Origin: Flavobacterium galactosidilyticum
GTDB lineage: Bacteria; Bacteroidota; Bacteroidia; Flavobacteriales; Flavobacteriaceae
Length of the DNA stretch: 64,000 bases
Reading direction: 5' to 3'
NCBI RefSeq assembly: GCF_020911945.1
Contig: NZ_CP087135.1
Coordinates: forward strand, 1,798,001 to 1,862,000
The notes under the pieces are model-generated. The model did no database searches. It worked only from the letters and a program-made list of their open reading frames with translations, and was not told where the DNA came from. Made by a program: the position numbers and the translations under genes. Shown here piece by piece: positions 26,210 to 35,287 of this stretch. Every line of letters starts with the position of its first letter. Positions within the stretch are counted from its first letter, which is position 1.

Positions 26210-27046
26210 TTATATCGAGAAAAAATTAATATCTTTTATTTCTTGTTGGTTCAAAACAGTGTTTTTATTGGATTGCATCACAAAGGAATACGGATTTACG
26301 CTTTTAGTTATAAACGTATTTCCACCAATGATACTGTGGTTTCCTATGATAGTGCTTCCGCCAAGGATTGTAGCATTGGCATAAATAATCACATGGTCTT
26401 CTACAGTAGGATGTCGTTTTTTTTCCTGCATGCTTTTTTCAACTTGCAAAGCTCCCAGAGTAACTCCTTGATAAATACTCACGTGTTTGCCAATGGTTGT
26501 TGTTTCCCCAATTACAATTCCAGTACCATGATCTATTATAAATGGAACGCCGATAGTAGCTGAAGGGTGAATATCAATTCCAGTTTTGCTATGCGCATAT
26601 TCCGTCAATATGCGAGGCAAAAGGCAATCTGTCAAGGAAGTAATTGCATTCGCAATTCTATAGATTTCAATGGCAAAAAAACCAGGATAAGAGTTGATAA
26701 TTTCCTGAATACAATCAGCAGCAGGATCGGTATCTAAAATTGCTTGTGCATCTTGTTGCATCGAGGAGTATAAATCTGCAAGTATAGCATAAAAGGATTT
26801 TGCTATAGCTCGACTTTTTTCTGTTGTTTTATCTTTATTGATTTCGGTAAGAATCGCTACGAAGCGTGCTTTATTTTGCTCTAAAAGCATTTCAATTTGG
26901 ATGGTTTCCAGTACTTTTTCAGGAAATATTATCTTGAATAAATCATCAATCCAATTTGTAATTTTTGAAGAATCGATAGCTCTAACCCAATTTTTGTTTT
27001 GGTTTTCGTTCAGAATTTGCGAAAAATGATTGGTTTCAGTATTCAT
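26210..27046 (-). CDS. cysE: Serine O-acetyltransferase
   Basis: Acetylates serine with acetyl-CoA to O-acetylserine, the committed step of cysteine synthesis. The 278-residue protein has a helical N-terminal half and a left-handed beta-helix of hexapeptide repeats ([20 protein letters not shown], then [16 protein letters not shown] and [17 protein letters not shown]). The catalytic His-Asp region is intact in [12 protein letters not shown]. It is followed immediately by cysK. A TAnnTTTG element lies about 50 nt upstream. Confidence 0.94.
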   Translation of the reverse strand: MNTETNHFSQILNENQNKNWVRAIDSSKITNWIDDLFKIIFPEKVLETIQIEMLLEQNKARFVAILTEINKDKTTEKSRAIAKSFYAILADLYSSMQQDAQAILDTDPAADCIQEIINSYPGFFAIEIYRIANAITSLTDCLLPRILTEYAHSKTGIDIHPSATIGVPFIIDHGTGIVIGETTTIGKHVSIYQGVTLGALQVEKSMQEKKRHPTVEDHVIIYANATILGGSTIIGNHSIIGGNTFITKSVNPYSFVMQSNKNTVLNQQEIKDINFFSI

Positions 27047-27094
27047 CTATTGTATAATAATTTCAAAATTAATGGAGTAAAATAACTCAGAATA

Positions 27095-27102
27095 CAAAGA
27101 TA
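27095..27102 (-). promoter_or_regulatory. Putative -7 element for the cysE-cysK operon
   Basis: TATCTTTG on the minus strand, exact match, 48 nt upstream of the cysE ATG. Confidence 0.55.
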
Positions 27103-27250
27103 GTTTAGAATCGGAATTTTTTTATTGCGTTTTGTAAAAAAAATGTTAAGATTTTAATTTGTGAAAAAGTTTAAAAATCTAGGATTACGTTTTTAAACTA
27201 TGTGAGAAATAGAAAAACATGTGAGTTTGATGTTTAAAAAAAGAGCAAAA

Positions 27251-27282
27251 AAATTCCGATTGGTGTAAACCAATCGGAATTT
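27251..27282. terminator. lpd terminator
   Basis: A perfect 14-bp stem (27251-27264 with 27269-27282), loop GTAA. The minus-strand side runs into T-rich sequence, fitting termination after lpd. Confidence 0.82.
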
Positions 27283-27296
27283 AGAATTTTAGGGAG

Positions 27297-27335
27297 AGAT
27301 TGCTTTGTTTTGTGCCCGCAACTCCTCGCATTGAC
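27297..27335 (-). repeat. Partial GTCATTGCGAG...AAAGCAATCT repeat, copy 1
   Basis: On the minus strand it starts GTCAATGCGAGGAG and ends AAAGCAATCT, imperfectly palindromic. It begins 2 nt after the lpd stop codon. Related copies lie at 31170-31195 and 32185-32210. Confidence 0.55.
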
Positions 27336-27337
27336 AA

Positions 27338-28726
27338 TTATAGGTGAATTACTTCGCCGTAAGCGTCCGCAACTGCTTCCATTACCGCTTCACTCATGGT
27401 AGGGTGTGGGTGAATTGCTTTTAGAATTTCATGACCTGTAGTTTCTAGTTTACGAGCTACAACTGCCTCTGCAATCATATCAGTAACACCAGCACCAATC
27501 ATGTGGCAACCTAACCATTCGCCGTATTTTGCGTCAAAAATTACTTTTACAAAACCATCTGGAGTTCCAGCTGCTTTTGCTTTTCCTGAAGCAGAAAACG
27601 GGAATTTACCAATTTTCAATTCGTATCCTTTTTCTTTAGCTTGTTTCTCCGTTAAACCAACTGAAGCAATCTCAGGAGTAGCATACGTACAACCCGGAAC
27701 GTTTCCGTAATCGATAGGCTCTACGTGAAGTCCTGCAATTTTCTCTACACAGTTGATTCCTTCAGCAGAAGCAACGTGCGCTAATGCTTGTCCAGGTGTA
27801 ATATCGCCAATAGCGTAATATCCTGGAATATTAGTTTGGTTGTAAGCGTTTACTAAGATTTTATCTCTATCTGTAGCAATTCCTACTTCTTCTAATCCTA
27901 TGTTTTCAATATTAGTTTTGATTCCAACAGCTGAAAGTAAAATATCGGCTTCTATAACTTCCTCTCCTTTTGCTGTTTTTACAAATGCTTTTACGCCTGC
28001 ACCAGTAGTATCAATTCTTTCAACAGAAGAGTTAGTCATGATTTTGATGCCTGCTTTTTTCAAAGAACGCTCCATTTGTTTAGAGATATCCTCGTCTTCA
28101 ACAGGAACGATATTTGGCATAAATTCTACAATAGTAACATCAGTTCCCATGGAGTTGTAGAAGTGTGCAAATTCAACTCCAATAGCTCCAGAACCAACGA
28201 TAATCATCGATTTAGGTTGTGTAGGTAAAGTCATTGCTTGACGGTACCCAATTACTTTTACACCATCTTGCGGTAAGCTTGGCAATTCACGAGAACGAGC
28301 TCCAGTAGCGATGACAATATGATCAGCGCTGTACTCTGTAACTTTATTGTCTTTATCCGTAACATCAACTTTTTTGCCTGGTTTTAGTTTTCCAAAACCA
28401 TCAATTACGTCGATTTTATTTTTTTTCATCAAGAATTGAACTCCTTTGCTCATTCCTTCAGCTACAGTACGACTGCGTTGTACAACTGCAGGGAAGTCTT
28501 TGTCAAAAGATGAAACAGTCAATCCGTAATCAGAAGCGTGTTTTAGATAGTCAAAAACTTGTGCTGATTTTAATAATGCTTTTGTTGGGATACAACCCCA
28601 GTTTAGGCAAACTCCACCTAAGTTTTCTTTTTCAATTACGGCTACTTTGAAGCCTAATTGTGATGCTCTAATGGCTGTAACATAACCACCCGGGCCACTT
28701 CCTAAAACTATAATATCGTATTTCAT
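27338..28726 (-). CDS. lpd: Dihydrolipoyl dehydrogenase
   Basis: The E3 component of 2-oxoacid dehydrogenase complexes; reoxidises dihydrolipoamide with FAD and NAD+. The 462-residue protein has the FAD motif GSGPGGY (9-15), the redox-active disulfide GGVCLNWGCIPTK (37-49), the NAD motif GSGAIGVE near 178 and the C-terminal His-Glu in IHPHPTMSEAVMEA. All key residues are present. It is monocistronic; no E1 or E2 genes are adjacent. Confidence 0.97.
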   Translation of the reverse strand: MKYDIIVLGSGPGGYVTAIRASQLGFKVAVIEKENLGGVCLNWGCIPTKALLKSAQVFDYLKHASDYGLTVSSFDKDFPAVVQRSRTVAEGMSKGVQFLMKKNKIDVIDGFGKLKPGKKVDVTDKDNKVTEYSADHIVIATGARSRELPSLPQDGVKVIGYRQAMTLPTQPKSMIIVGSGAIGVEFAHFYNSMGTDVTIVEFMPNIVPVEDEDISKQMERSLKKAGIKIMTNSSVERIDTTGAGVKAFVKTAKGEEVIEADILLSAVGIKTNIENIGLEEVGIATDRDKILVNAYNQTNIPGYYAIGDITPGQALAHVASAEGINCVEKIAGLHVEPIDYGNVPGCTYATPEIASVGLTEKQAKEKGYELKIGKFPFSASGKAKAAGTPDGFVKVIFDAKYGEWLGCHMIGAGVTDMIAEAVVARKLETTGHEILKAIHPHPTMSEAVMEAVADAYGEVIHL

Positions 28727-28875
28727 TTTTTAAAGTATTTATTATTTATACTATTGTCATTTGGATTTTACTACAAAGACAAGTCGTTTTATATTAGATT
28801 TTTTACGTTGCGAATTTAAGAATTTATTTTTAGAATTAAACTCAGTATTTTAGGACATTGAAAGTTTATTTGATT

Positions 28876-29398
28876 TTAGGATAAAGAAGTAATTATTGCG
28901 TCAACTTCTATTTTTTCTTCCGCATACTTTTTTTGTAATGATGAATTTTCTTCCATTCGATTGTAATATTCAATGGCTTTGTGAGCGAAAGTTTTTTTAT
29001 GAAAATTAGAAATTTCAGGAATTGATTGAAAAATTTTTCTAAACAAAATCTCGTAATACGCTTGCCACTCGCTTTCGTTTTTATCCAATACAAATGGTTT
29101 GCGCGTTTTTTTGATGAACAATTACCATTTTGTGGACTAGCAAACTAAGTATTAACGGTAAAGGAAACTGAAAAGCATTCTTTGGAATTCTGATTATTTG
29201 TTGCTTTCCAAAATCACCCTCGGTTGTGAATAAAACAATAGTTTCATCTGCTTTTTCTATATATTCGAAACCTTGAAGAAAATCATCCTGCATTTGGTAA
29301 TTCGGAACTAACCAACTGGCAGCTTCTTTGGTAAGGCCTTCGCTGTGAAAAGAATCTACTTTTAACTTTATTTCGTTAAACTCAATTCTTTTTTGGAA
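28876..29398 (-). pseudogene. Decayed zincin-like metalloprotease gene
   Basis: Two overlapping frames read as one protein. The first (29398 down to 29081) has no usable start codon at its N terminus and contains LLVHKMVIVHQ, which looks like an HExxHxxQ zinc site with Glu changed to Lys and the second His to Ile. The second frame (to 28876) begins KPFVLDKNESEWQAYYE, whose Glu residues fit a third zinc ligand. Removing one A from the A7 run at 29106-29112 joins the frames. So start loss, frameshift and active-site loss coincide. Alternatively these are two small unknown genes (70 and 81 codons), but the continuity argues against it. It lies 12 nt downstream of the ABC exporter gene. Confidence 0.68.
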
Positions 29399-29409
29399 TT
29401 AAATCCTAA

Positions 29410-31164
29410 TTAATTTGCCACTGAAAACTGAGAGTCATACAAGTTTTTGTAATACCCACTTTCACGGTTTATTAATTCTTGATGTGTTCCTTGTTCTACA
29501 ATCAAACCTTTGTCCATTACCACGATTTTATCAGCATTGACAATCGTTGCTAAACGGTGTGCAATAACAATTGATGTCCTACCTTTAGTAATTGTTTCAG
29601 TTGCACGTTGAATTAACTCTTCGGAATAGGTGTCAATAGATGAAGTAGCTTCGTCCAGAATCAATATGCTTGGATTACTCACATACGCTCTCAAGAAAGC
29701 AATCAATTGTCGCTGTCCTGACGAAAGCATAACACCACGTTCTTTAACATCAAAATCATAATTATCCGGAAGATTCATGATAAATTCGTGAACGCCAATT
29801 TTTTTGGCGGCAGCCAAAACTTGATCACGTGAAATTGCTGGATTATTTAAAGTGATATTATTGAAAATAGTATCGGCAAAAAGGAAAATATCTTGCAAAA
29901 CTACTGCGATTTGTAAACGTAGGGAACCAAGAGTATAATTCTCGATATTGTTATTGTCTATATAAATCGAACCGCTATTAATTTCGTAAAAACGATTTAA
30001 TAAATTAATAATTGTTGATTTTCCAGCTCCTGTCGAGCCTACAATGGCAATAGTTTGTCCTGCACTTACTTCTAAATCGATTCCTTTGATCACCTCTTCA
30101 CCTGGAATATATCCAAAATGAACTTTATTAAACTGAATGTCTCCTTTAAAAACCGGAGCTTCAATAACTCCTGTATCTTGTATTTGATCTTCAGTGTCTA
30201 AAATATCAAAAACACGATTAGCCGCAATCATTCCAAGTTGCATTTCATTGAATTTATCTGCAATTTGACGCAAGGGATTAAACAACATAGCAATAAACAT
30301 TGTGTAAGAAAATAAATCTCCAAAAGTGGTAAAAGTATCTCCGTTTAATATTTTCATACCTCCATAAAGGACGATAAAACCTAAGGTTAGTGATGAAATA
30401 ATATCAGCAATAGGGAAGAAGATGGAGTTGTAAAGTATTGTTTTTATCCAAGCTTTTTTATGTTTGTCGTTGATTTGCTTGAATTTCTCATATTCAATTT
30501 TCTCACGGTTAAAAAGTTGTACGATTTTCATTCCCGTTACACGTTCTTGCACAAAAGAGTTCATGTTGGCAATTTGTGTACGAACTTCTTCAAAGGCAAC
30601 TTGCATTTTTCTTTGAAATATTCGAGTAAAGAAAACCAGAATAGGCATGGCTACAATCACAATCCATGTGAGTTTCCAGTTCATATAGAACATGAAAATT
30701 AGTACGACTACCATTTTCATCAAGTCACTAATAATCATGAACAAACCTTGACTGAAAATTCTAGCTATAGATTCAATATCTGATACGGAACGCGTTACTA
30801 ATTGTCCTACAGGAACGTGATCAAAATATTTCATTCGGAAACTTAAAATATGTTGAAACAGTTTAGTTCGAATGTCTTTCACGATATCCTGACCCAGCCA
30901 GTTCGCCCAATAAACAAAGTAAAATTGCGAGAATACTTCTAGTAAAAGTACAATTCCCATAAGAGAAACGTAAAGCAATAAGCCATGTTGGTCTTGGGTT
31001 GCAATGTAACCATCTACGGTTTGTTTCAATAAATACGGGCGTAATGCCGCAAATATGGACAACGAAATGGCGAAAACAATTACGCCATTAAACCTAAATT
31101 GATAAGGTTTGGTATATCTTAATATTCGTTTGAATAATCTAGTATCAAATGCTTTTGCTTTCAT
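29410..31164 (-). CDS. ABC exporter, fused permease and ATPase (MsbA-like)
   Basis: A 584-residue half-transporter. Six membrane helices lie in residues ~20-310, followed by an ATP-binding domain with Walker A GSTGAGKST, the signature LSSGQRQLIAFLRA, Walker B ILILDEATSSID and the His switch IVIAHRLATI. It works as a homo- or heterodimer to export a hydrophobic substrate, possibly lipid; the substrate is not predictable. The signature reads LSSGQ, a common variant of LSGGQ. It is followed directly by a pseudogene and preceded by truA. Confidence 0.93.
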   Translation of the reverse strand: MKAKAFDTRLFKRILRYTKPYQFRFNGVIVFAISLSIFAALRPYLLKQTVDGYIATQDQHGLLLYVSLMGIVLLLEVFSQFYFVYWANWLGQDIVKDIRTKLFQHILSFRMKYFDHVPVGQLVTRSVSDIESIARIFSQGLFMIISDLMKMVVVLIFMFYMNWKLTWIVIVAMPILVFFTRIFQRKMQVAFEEVRTQIANMNSFVQERVTGMKIVQLFNREKIEYEKFKQINDKHKKAWIKTILYNSIFFPIADIISSLTLGFIVLYGGMKILNGDTFTTFGDLFSYTMFIAMLFNPLRQIADKFNEMQLGMIAANRVFDILDTEDQIQDTGVIEAPVFKGDIQFNKVHFGYIPGEEVIKGIDLEVSAGQTIAIVGSTGAGKSTIINLLNRFYEINSGSIYIDNNNIENYTLGSLRLQIAVVLQDIFLFADTIFNNITLNNPAISRDQVLAAAKKIGVHEFIMNLPDNYDFDVKERGVMLSSGQRQLIAFLRAYVSNPSILILDEATSSIDTYSEELIQRATETITKGRTSIVIAHRLATIVNADKIVVMDKGLIVEQGTHQELINRESGYYKNLYDSQFSVAN

Positions 31165-31169
31165 TTAGT

Positions 31170-31195
31170 GTCATTGCGAGCTACAAAGCAATATC
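31170..31195 (+). repeat. Partial GTCATTGCGAG...AAAGCAAT repeat, copy 2
   Basis: Reads GTCATTGCGAG then, after four bases, AAAGCAATATC. It lies 5 nt upstream of the ABC exporter start codon. Confidence 0.5.
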
Positions 31196-31232
31196 AAGTA
31201 GTATTGCTAAACTGCTCCTTTTATTAATTATT

Positions 31233-31967
31233 TTACAAATAATCGTATTCTATTTTGGTTAAATATAAACCATGCGCTGGAACTGAAAAACCAGCTTTAT
31301 CTCTATTCTTACTTTTTATAATTGCATCAAAATCAGCTAATGTAATTTTATGCAAACCAATATTTATTAAAGTTCCCACAATGGCGCGAACCATGTTTCG
31401 TAAGAAGCGATTGGCCGAAATAGTGAAAATCAACTTTTCATTTTCTTGCGTCCAATGCGCTGCGAAAATTGTGCAATCAAAAGTATTTACATCCGTGTTA
31501 ACTTTAGAGAAACATTGAAAATCAATATGATTAAATAATAGATGCGCTGCTTCATTCATCAGATTTATGTCTAATGTTTGATGAAAATACCAACATTGTT
31601 CTTGCAAAAACGGATCTTTAAATGTGTTAATGTGATATTCATAGGTTCTTTTTGTAGCGTCAAAACGAGTGTGCGCTTCATCAGCAACTGGAATGATATC
31701 ATAAACTGCAATATCTTTTGGTAAAAAGGAATTGAGTTTGTGTACCACATTTGGAATCTCAAAAGATTTTTCAAAATCAAAATGCGCGTACATTTCTTTG
31801 GCATGAACTCCAGTATCTGTGCGTCCGGCTCCCATAAGATTGATTTCGGTGTTTAATATTGTAGAAACAGCTTTGTTCATTGTTTCTTGTACTGACGATG
31901 CATTAGGTTGGTATTGCCAACCATGATAATTCGTTCCGTTGTACGCTAATTTTATAAAATACCTCAA
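31233..31967 (-). CDS. truA: tRNA pseudouridine synthase A
   Basis: Forms pseudouridine at positions 38-40 of the tRNA anticodon arm. The 244-residue protein has the catalytic Asp51 in GAGRTDTGVHA, the N-terminal YNGTNYHGWQYQ and the C-terminal FLRNMVRAIVGTLI. The start is TTG at 31967; no ATG fits and the sequence aligns with the usual N terminus. An exact TAnnTTTG element lies 19 nt upstream, consistent with this start. Confidence 0.95.
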   Translation of the reverse strand: MRYFIKLAYNGTNYHGWQYQPNASSVQETMNKAVSTILNTEINLMGAGRTDTGVHAKEMYAHFDFEKSFEIPNVVHKLNSFLPKDIAVYDIIPVADEAHTRFDATKRTYEYHINTFKDPFLQEQCWYFHQTLDINLMNEAAHLLFNHIDFQCFSKVNTDVNTFDCTIFAAHWTQENEKLIFTISANRFLRNMVRAIVGTLINIGLHKITLADFDAIIKSKNRDKAGFSVPAHGLYLTKIEYDYL

Positions 31968-31986
31968 GTCGATTTTTTTGAAGCTA

Positions 31987-31994
31987 CAAAGATA
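31987..31994 (-). promoter_or_regulatory. Putative -7 element for truA
   Basis: TATCTTTG on the minus strand, exact match, 19 nt before the TTG start. Confidence 0.55.
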
Positions 31995-32098
31995 CTTATT
32001 AATTTTTTGGCTAGGAAGTGGCTAATAGCCAAAGTTTGTTAAGTTTTGATTCGATTTTTTATTTGAAAACGGAATGTCTAATTTTACCGAAATTCCTT

Positions 32099-32186
32099 GC
32101 CCAAATTGCAGTGGAAAACCCAGGCTGGCTTGGCGAGCGACGAAGCAATGGGCGTGGATTGAAACGGAAAGCTGGAAATAGATCCA
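32099..32186 (+). repeat. Dispersed structured intergenic element, copy C (interrupted)
   Basis: GCAGTGGAAAACCCA (32108-32122) and GGGCGTGGATTGAAACGG (32149-32166) followed by AGCTGGAAATAG match the arms of copy B. The loop between them is replaced by ~26 bases containing GGCGAGCGACGAAGCAAT, which resembles the separate CATTGCGAG-type repeat. Confidence 0.6.
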
Positions 32187-32210
32187 GATTGCCTCTTTCC
32201 GAGCAATGAC
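32185..32210 (-). repeat. Partial GTCATTGC...GGCAATCT repeat, copy 3
   Basis: On the minus strand it starts GTCATTGCTCGGAAAG and ends GGCAATCT. It directly follows element copy C and lies 24 nt upstream of the phosphoesterase ATG. Confidence 0.45.
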
Positions 32211-32233
32211 GCTACTAAAATGACACTTTTACA

Positions 32234-32731
32234 ATGAAAAAAATTCTTCTGCTTTCTGATACACACAGTCATCTTGACGACACGATTTTAAAATATGTGA
32301 AACAAGCTGATGAGGTTTGGCATGCGGGCGATATTGGAGATCTGGTTGTAACGGATACTATTAAAAAGCTGAAACCTTTGAGATGTGTGTTTGGGAATAT
32401 TGATGATGCTCAGGCGAGACTCGAATTTCCTTTACACAATAGATTTATGTGCGAAGGAGTAGATGTTTGGATTACGCACATTGGTGGTTATCCCGGAAAA
32501 TACAATCCTAATATTAAGGCTGAAATAGAATCTAATCCTCCTAAATTATTTATTTGCGGACATTCTCATATTCTGAAGGTGATATTTGATAAAAAGAATA
32601 ATCTTTTGCATATGAATCCTGGAGCAGCTGGAAAAAGTGGTTTTCATCAAGTGCGAACTCTGTTACGCTTTGTTATAGATGGTGATAAAATCAAAGATTT
32701 AGAGATTATTGAAATCGAAAAACGAGTTTAG
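32234..32731 (+). CDS. YfcE/MJ0936-type metallophosphoesterase
   Basis: A 165-residue calcineurin-like phosphoesterase. All metal-binding blocks are present: DTHSH (9-13), GDIGD (33-37), GNIDD (54-58), a His in WITHIGGYPGKY and GHSH near 110. Related small proteins act on phosphodiesters in vitro; the physiological substrate is unknown. Its TAG stop overlaps the TAA stop of the convergent histidine kinase gene. The upstream gap is filled by repeat sequence, so its promoter is not obvious. Confidence 0.92.
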   Translation: MKKILLLSDTHSHLDDTILKYVKQADEVWHAGDIGDLVVTDTIKKLKPLRCVFGNIDDAQARLEFPLHNRFMCEGVDVWITHIGGYPGKYNPNIKAEIESNPPKLFICGHSHILKVIFDKKNNLLHMNPGAAGKSGFHQVRTLLRFVIDGDKIKDLEIIEIEKRV

Positions 32732-34446
32732 CTATTTTGTTCTTGATATACAATTGGTACGCTAATTTTGATAGCTGTTCCCAAATTTATTTTAGAATCT
32801 ATTTCAATAGTTCCATCTAAGTTGTTCAGTCGTGCTTTGATTTGGTTAATACCAAAACCTTCAAGAGCATGAAATTTGTTGGAATCAAATCCTTTTCCGT
32901 TGTCAATAATATAAATTATAAGGGAATTGTTACTTTCCTTAAGTGTTAATTTTGCTTCTTGCGCATCACTATGTTTTATGATATTGTTTGAAAGTTCCAT
33001 GATTATAAAATAAATTTTCATTTCGAAATCCTCATCATAGCGCGTATATTGATCGACCGAGCAAGAGTATTTAAAGTCAAGAATTGAATTTGAATTTTTT
33101 TCGCATAAATCATTTAAAGCATGGAATAGACCAAATTGCGCTAAAAGAGAAGGCATCAATGCATGTGATAAATCACGAACCTGATCATGAGCTTGTTCTA
33201 AAATAGCTTTCGTTTTAATGATTTCCTGAGAAGGAGACTGATTTTGTAGTATATGAGCGTGAAGATGCATTCCTGCGGATGATAGGAGAGCACTAATGTT
33301 ATCGTGTAAGAATGAGGCGATCTTTTTTCGTTCTAATTGTTGACCATTTATAGTGGCGTTAATGGTGTTTTCTTGAACTTTACTTCTTAGGTCTGTGAGT
33401 TTGTTTTTTTGCTTTAGCCGCGCGTTTTGGGAGTAGAAGTAAAAGGCTAAAAATAATAATAGTAGTATTGCCAGTAATACGATAACAATTTTTTTATTTC
33501 TAGATTTTGCTTTTAATAAATCGTTTTCTTTCGTTTTGAATTCGTTTCCGATCTTGTCAATTTCTCTTTTATATTCGTCAATTTGCAAATTAATTCCTGC
33601 AACGTTGGCTTTATTTAGTTTCTCTTCATTGTTTAATTCGTCAGTAATAGTATTATAAATTTCGAGATTTTTATAGGCATTTTTATAATCACCATTTTTA
33701 AGCAAAAACTTAGAATATTCATGATGAGAATGTGATAAATCAGATTTTTCATCTCCTTCTTTTCCTAATTTTATAGCATTTTCAAAATAAAAGCGAGCTT
33801 TGTTCACATCATTTTTATAGCTATAGTACATTCCGTTTACCATATTTAAAGCGACAATGGTCGTCTCATTACCATGCTCACTGTGGTATTTGTTGATGTA
33901 CTCTAAATAGGGACGACCTTCTTCAAAACGACCTCTATCAAAATAAGCCCAAGCCAAGTTCACTTTTGTGAAAAGTATTTGTGATGAATCTTTTGCTTTA
34001 ATGCTATATTCTAAAGATTTTTTATAATGGTAAATCCCTTTTTCATATTCCTTTTTATCAAAATAGTAAATATTGCCTAAATTGTTATTAAGCCAGTTTT
34101 TGAGAACATCATTAGTCGTTTTATCAGCATAAGCTAAACCTTTCTTATAATACAAAAAAGCCTGGTCAGACTCTGATAAATGGTCGAAATTTGCGCCAAT
34201 AGTATTATACGAAGTTGCTATCAGATTGTTATCTTTTATTTTAATAGCTAGACTTAAACCAGTTCTAGATTTAATTAATGATTTTTCGAAATTACCGGTT
34301 TTCATCAATTCCTTCGCTTCTGTTATAATGGCCACAGCGTCATTTTTTGAAGATGGGTTTTTTTGTGCCAAAACGGTAAACGAAAAAATATTTGATACTA
34401 AAATCAATGCAGTAAGAAATTTTTTCAGCATCATATATTTTATCAT
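32728..34446 (-). CDS. TPR-containing sensor histidine kinase
   Basis: A 572-residue sensor. It has a signal peptide or anchor at about 10-28 (ending VLAQ), extracytoplasmic TPR-like repeats (about 40-275), a membrane segment (320-338), a HisKA_3 dimerisation helix with the probable phospho-acceptor His381 in ASFLHDNIS, and an HATPase domain with ELSNNIIKHSD (N box) and DNGKGFD (G1). It should phosphorylate the LuxR-type regulator encoded 38 nt upstream. The signal sensed is unknown. The start could be ATG 34446 or the Met pair four codons on. The stop overlaps that of the convergent phosphoesterase. Confidence 0.92.
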   Translation of the reverse strand: MIKYMMLKKFLTALILVSNIFSFTVLAQKNPSSKNDAVAIITEAKELMKTGNFEKSLIKSRTGLSLAIKIKDNNLIATSYNTIGANFDHLSESDQAFLYYKKGLAYADKTTNDVLKNWLNNNLGNIYYFDKKEYEKGIYHYKKSLEYSIKAKDSSQILFTKVNLAWAYFDRGRFEEGRPYLEYINKYHSEHGNETTIVALNMVNGMYYSYKNDVNKARFYFENAIKLGKEGDEKSDLSHSHHEYSKFLLKNGDYKNAYKNLEIYNTITDELNNEEKLNKANVAGINLQIDEYKREIDKIGNEFKTKENDLLKAKSRNKKIVIVLLAILLLLFLAFYFYSQNARLKQKNKLTDLRSKVQENTINATINGQQLERKKIASFLHDNISALLSSAGMHLHAHILQNQSPSQEIIKTKAILEQAHDQVRDLSHALMPSLLAQFGLFHALNDLCEKNSNSILDFKYSCSVDQYTRYDEDFEMKIYFIIMELSNNIIKHSDAQEAKLTLKESNNSLIIYIIDNGKGFDSNKFHALEGFGINQIKARLNNLDGTIEIDSKINLGTAIKISVPIVYQEQNS

Positions 34447-34483
34447 CTAGAATTACATTTTGATTTGAAAGTGGTTTATCAAA

Positions 34484-35146
34484 TCAGGGTTTTATCAATT
34501 TGTTTTTAATGGCATATTTTACAAGACTTATGGAATTTTTAGCATCCAGTTTTTTCATTATATTTTTCCGATGTGTCTCTACAGTATTTGTACTAATAAA
34601 TAAGTGGTCACTGATTTCTTTTCCGCTAAATTCTAAAGAGATTAAAATAATGATTTCTAATTCTCTTTCGGTTAAAATGAAATTAATGGGAAGTTCAGGT
34701 TTGTTCATTTTTGGATTTCCCTTGGTAACTGTAGTAAATATTTTTTCCCGAACATGTTTACAAAAATACTCTTCTCCACTATTAATGCTTTGAATGGCTT
34801 CAATGATATTCTCACCCGCACATTTTTTTGTCAAATAGCCGCTGCTGCCTAATTTCATCACTTCTTTTATTATCCTTAAATCATCGTGACTTGACAAGAC
34901 AATAATCTTACAAGGAAAACCTTTCTTAGAAAACTCTTTAATGACTTGAATTCCATCTTTTCCGGGCATGTTGATGTCAAGAATCAATATATCAGCTTTG
35001 CTGTTTAGTACTTCCTCATACAAATCAGTACCAGTTATTGAAAAGCCTACGACTTCAAATGAAGCGTTAGTGTGAAGTAAGGTTTTAATGCCATCAATAA
35101 GGATTTGATGGTCGTCAGCAAGATATATTCGGGTAGTTTTTAACAT
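34484..35146 (-). CDS. NarL/LuxR-type response regulator
   Basis: A 220-residue two-component regulator: receiver domain with Asp57 in LILDINMPG and acidic pair Asp11-Asp12, and a C-terminal LuxR-type HTH (LTERELEIIILISLEFSGKE, then ISTNTVETHRKNIMKKLDA). It should bind DNA when phosphorylated by the kinase encoded just downstream. This is the only two-component pair in the window and its targets are not evident. An exact TAnnTTTG element lies 18 nt upstream. Confidence 0.95.
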   Translation of the reverse strand: MLKTTRIYLADDHQILIDGIKTLLHTNASFEVVGFSITGTDLYEEVLNSKADILILDINMPGKDGIQVIKEFSKKGFPCKIIVLSSHDDLRIIKEVMKLGSSGYLTKKCAGENIIEAIQSINSGEEYFCKHVREKIFTTVTKGNPKMNKPELPINFILTERELEIIILISLEFSGKEISDHLFISTNTVETHRKNIMKKLDAKNSISLVKYAIKNKLIKP

Positions 35147-35163
35147 AGGTAGGTTCTAATTTT

Positions 35164-35171
35164 CAAATTTA
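35164..35171 (-). promoter_or_regulatory. Putative -7 element for the two-component operon
   Basis: TAAATTTG on the minus strand, exact match, 17 nt upstream of the response regulator ATG. Confidence 0.5.
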
Positions 35172-35230
35172 AAAAAAAAAAAGAGTCTGACGCTACTATT
35201 TGCAGTAAATAGTAAATTTTGGACACAAAA

Positions 35231-35256
35231 AAACCCGAATTGTTACATTCGGGTTT
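35231..35256 (-). terminator. DUF4293 gene terminator
   Basis: A 10-bp stem, AAACCCGAAT with ATTCGGGTTT, loop TGTTAC, followed on the minus strand by T7. Confidence 0.85.
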
Positions 35257-35287
35257 CCTTCGCACTAATAAACTAAAGTTTATAGGT

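Noticed and set aside
28908..29093. A third minus-strand frame (61 codons) over the decayed gene
   Set aside because: It lacks continuity with the upstream protein and has the Lys/Ile-rich look of an off-frame reading; the 28876 frame gives a better continuation.
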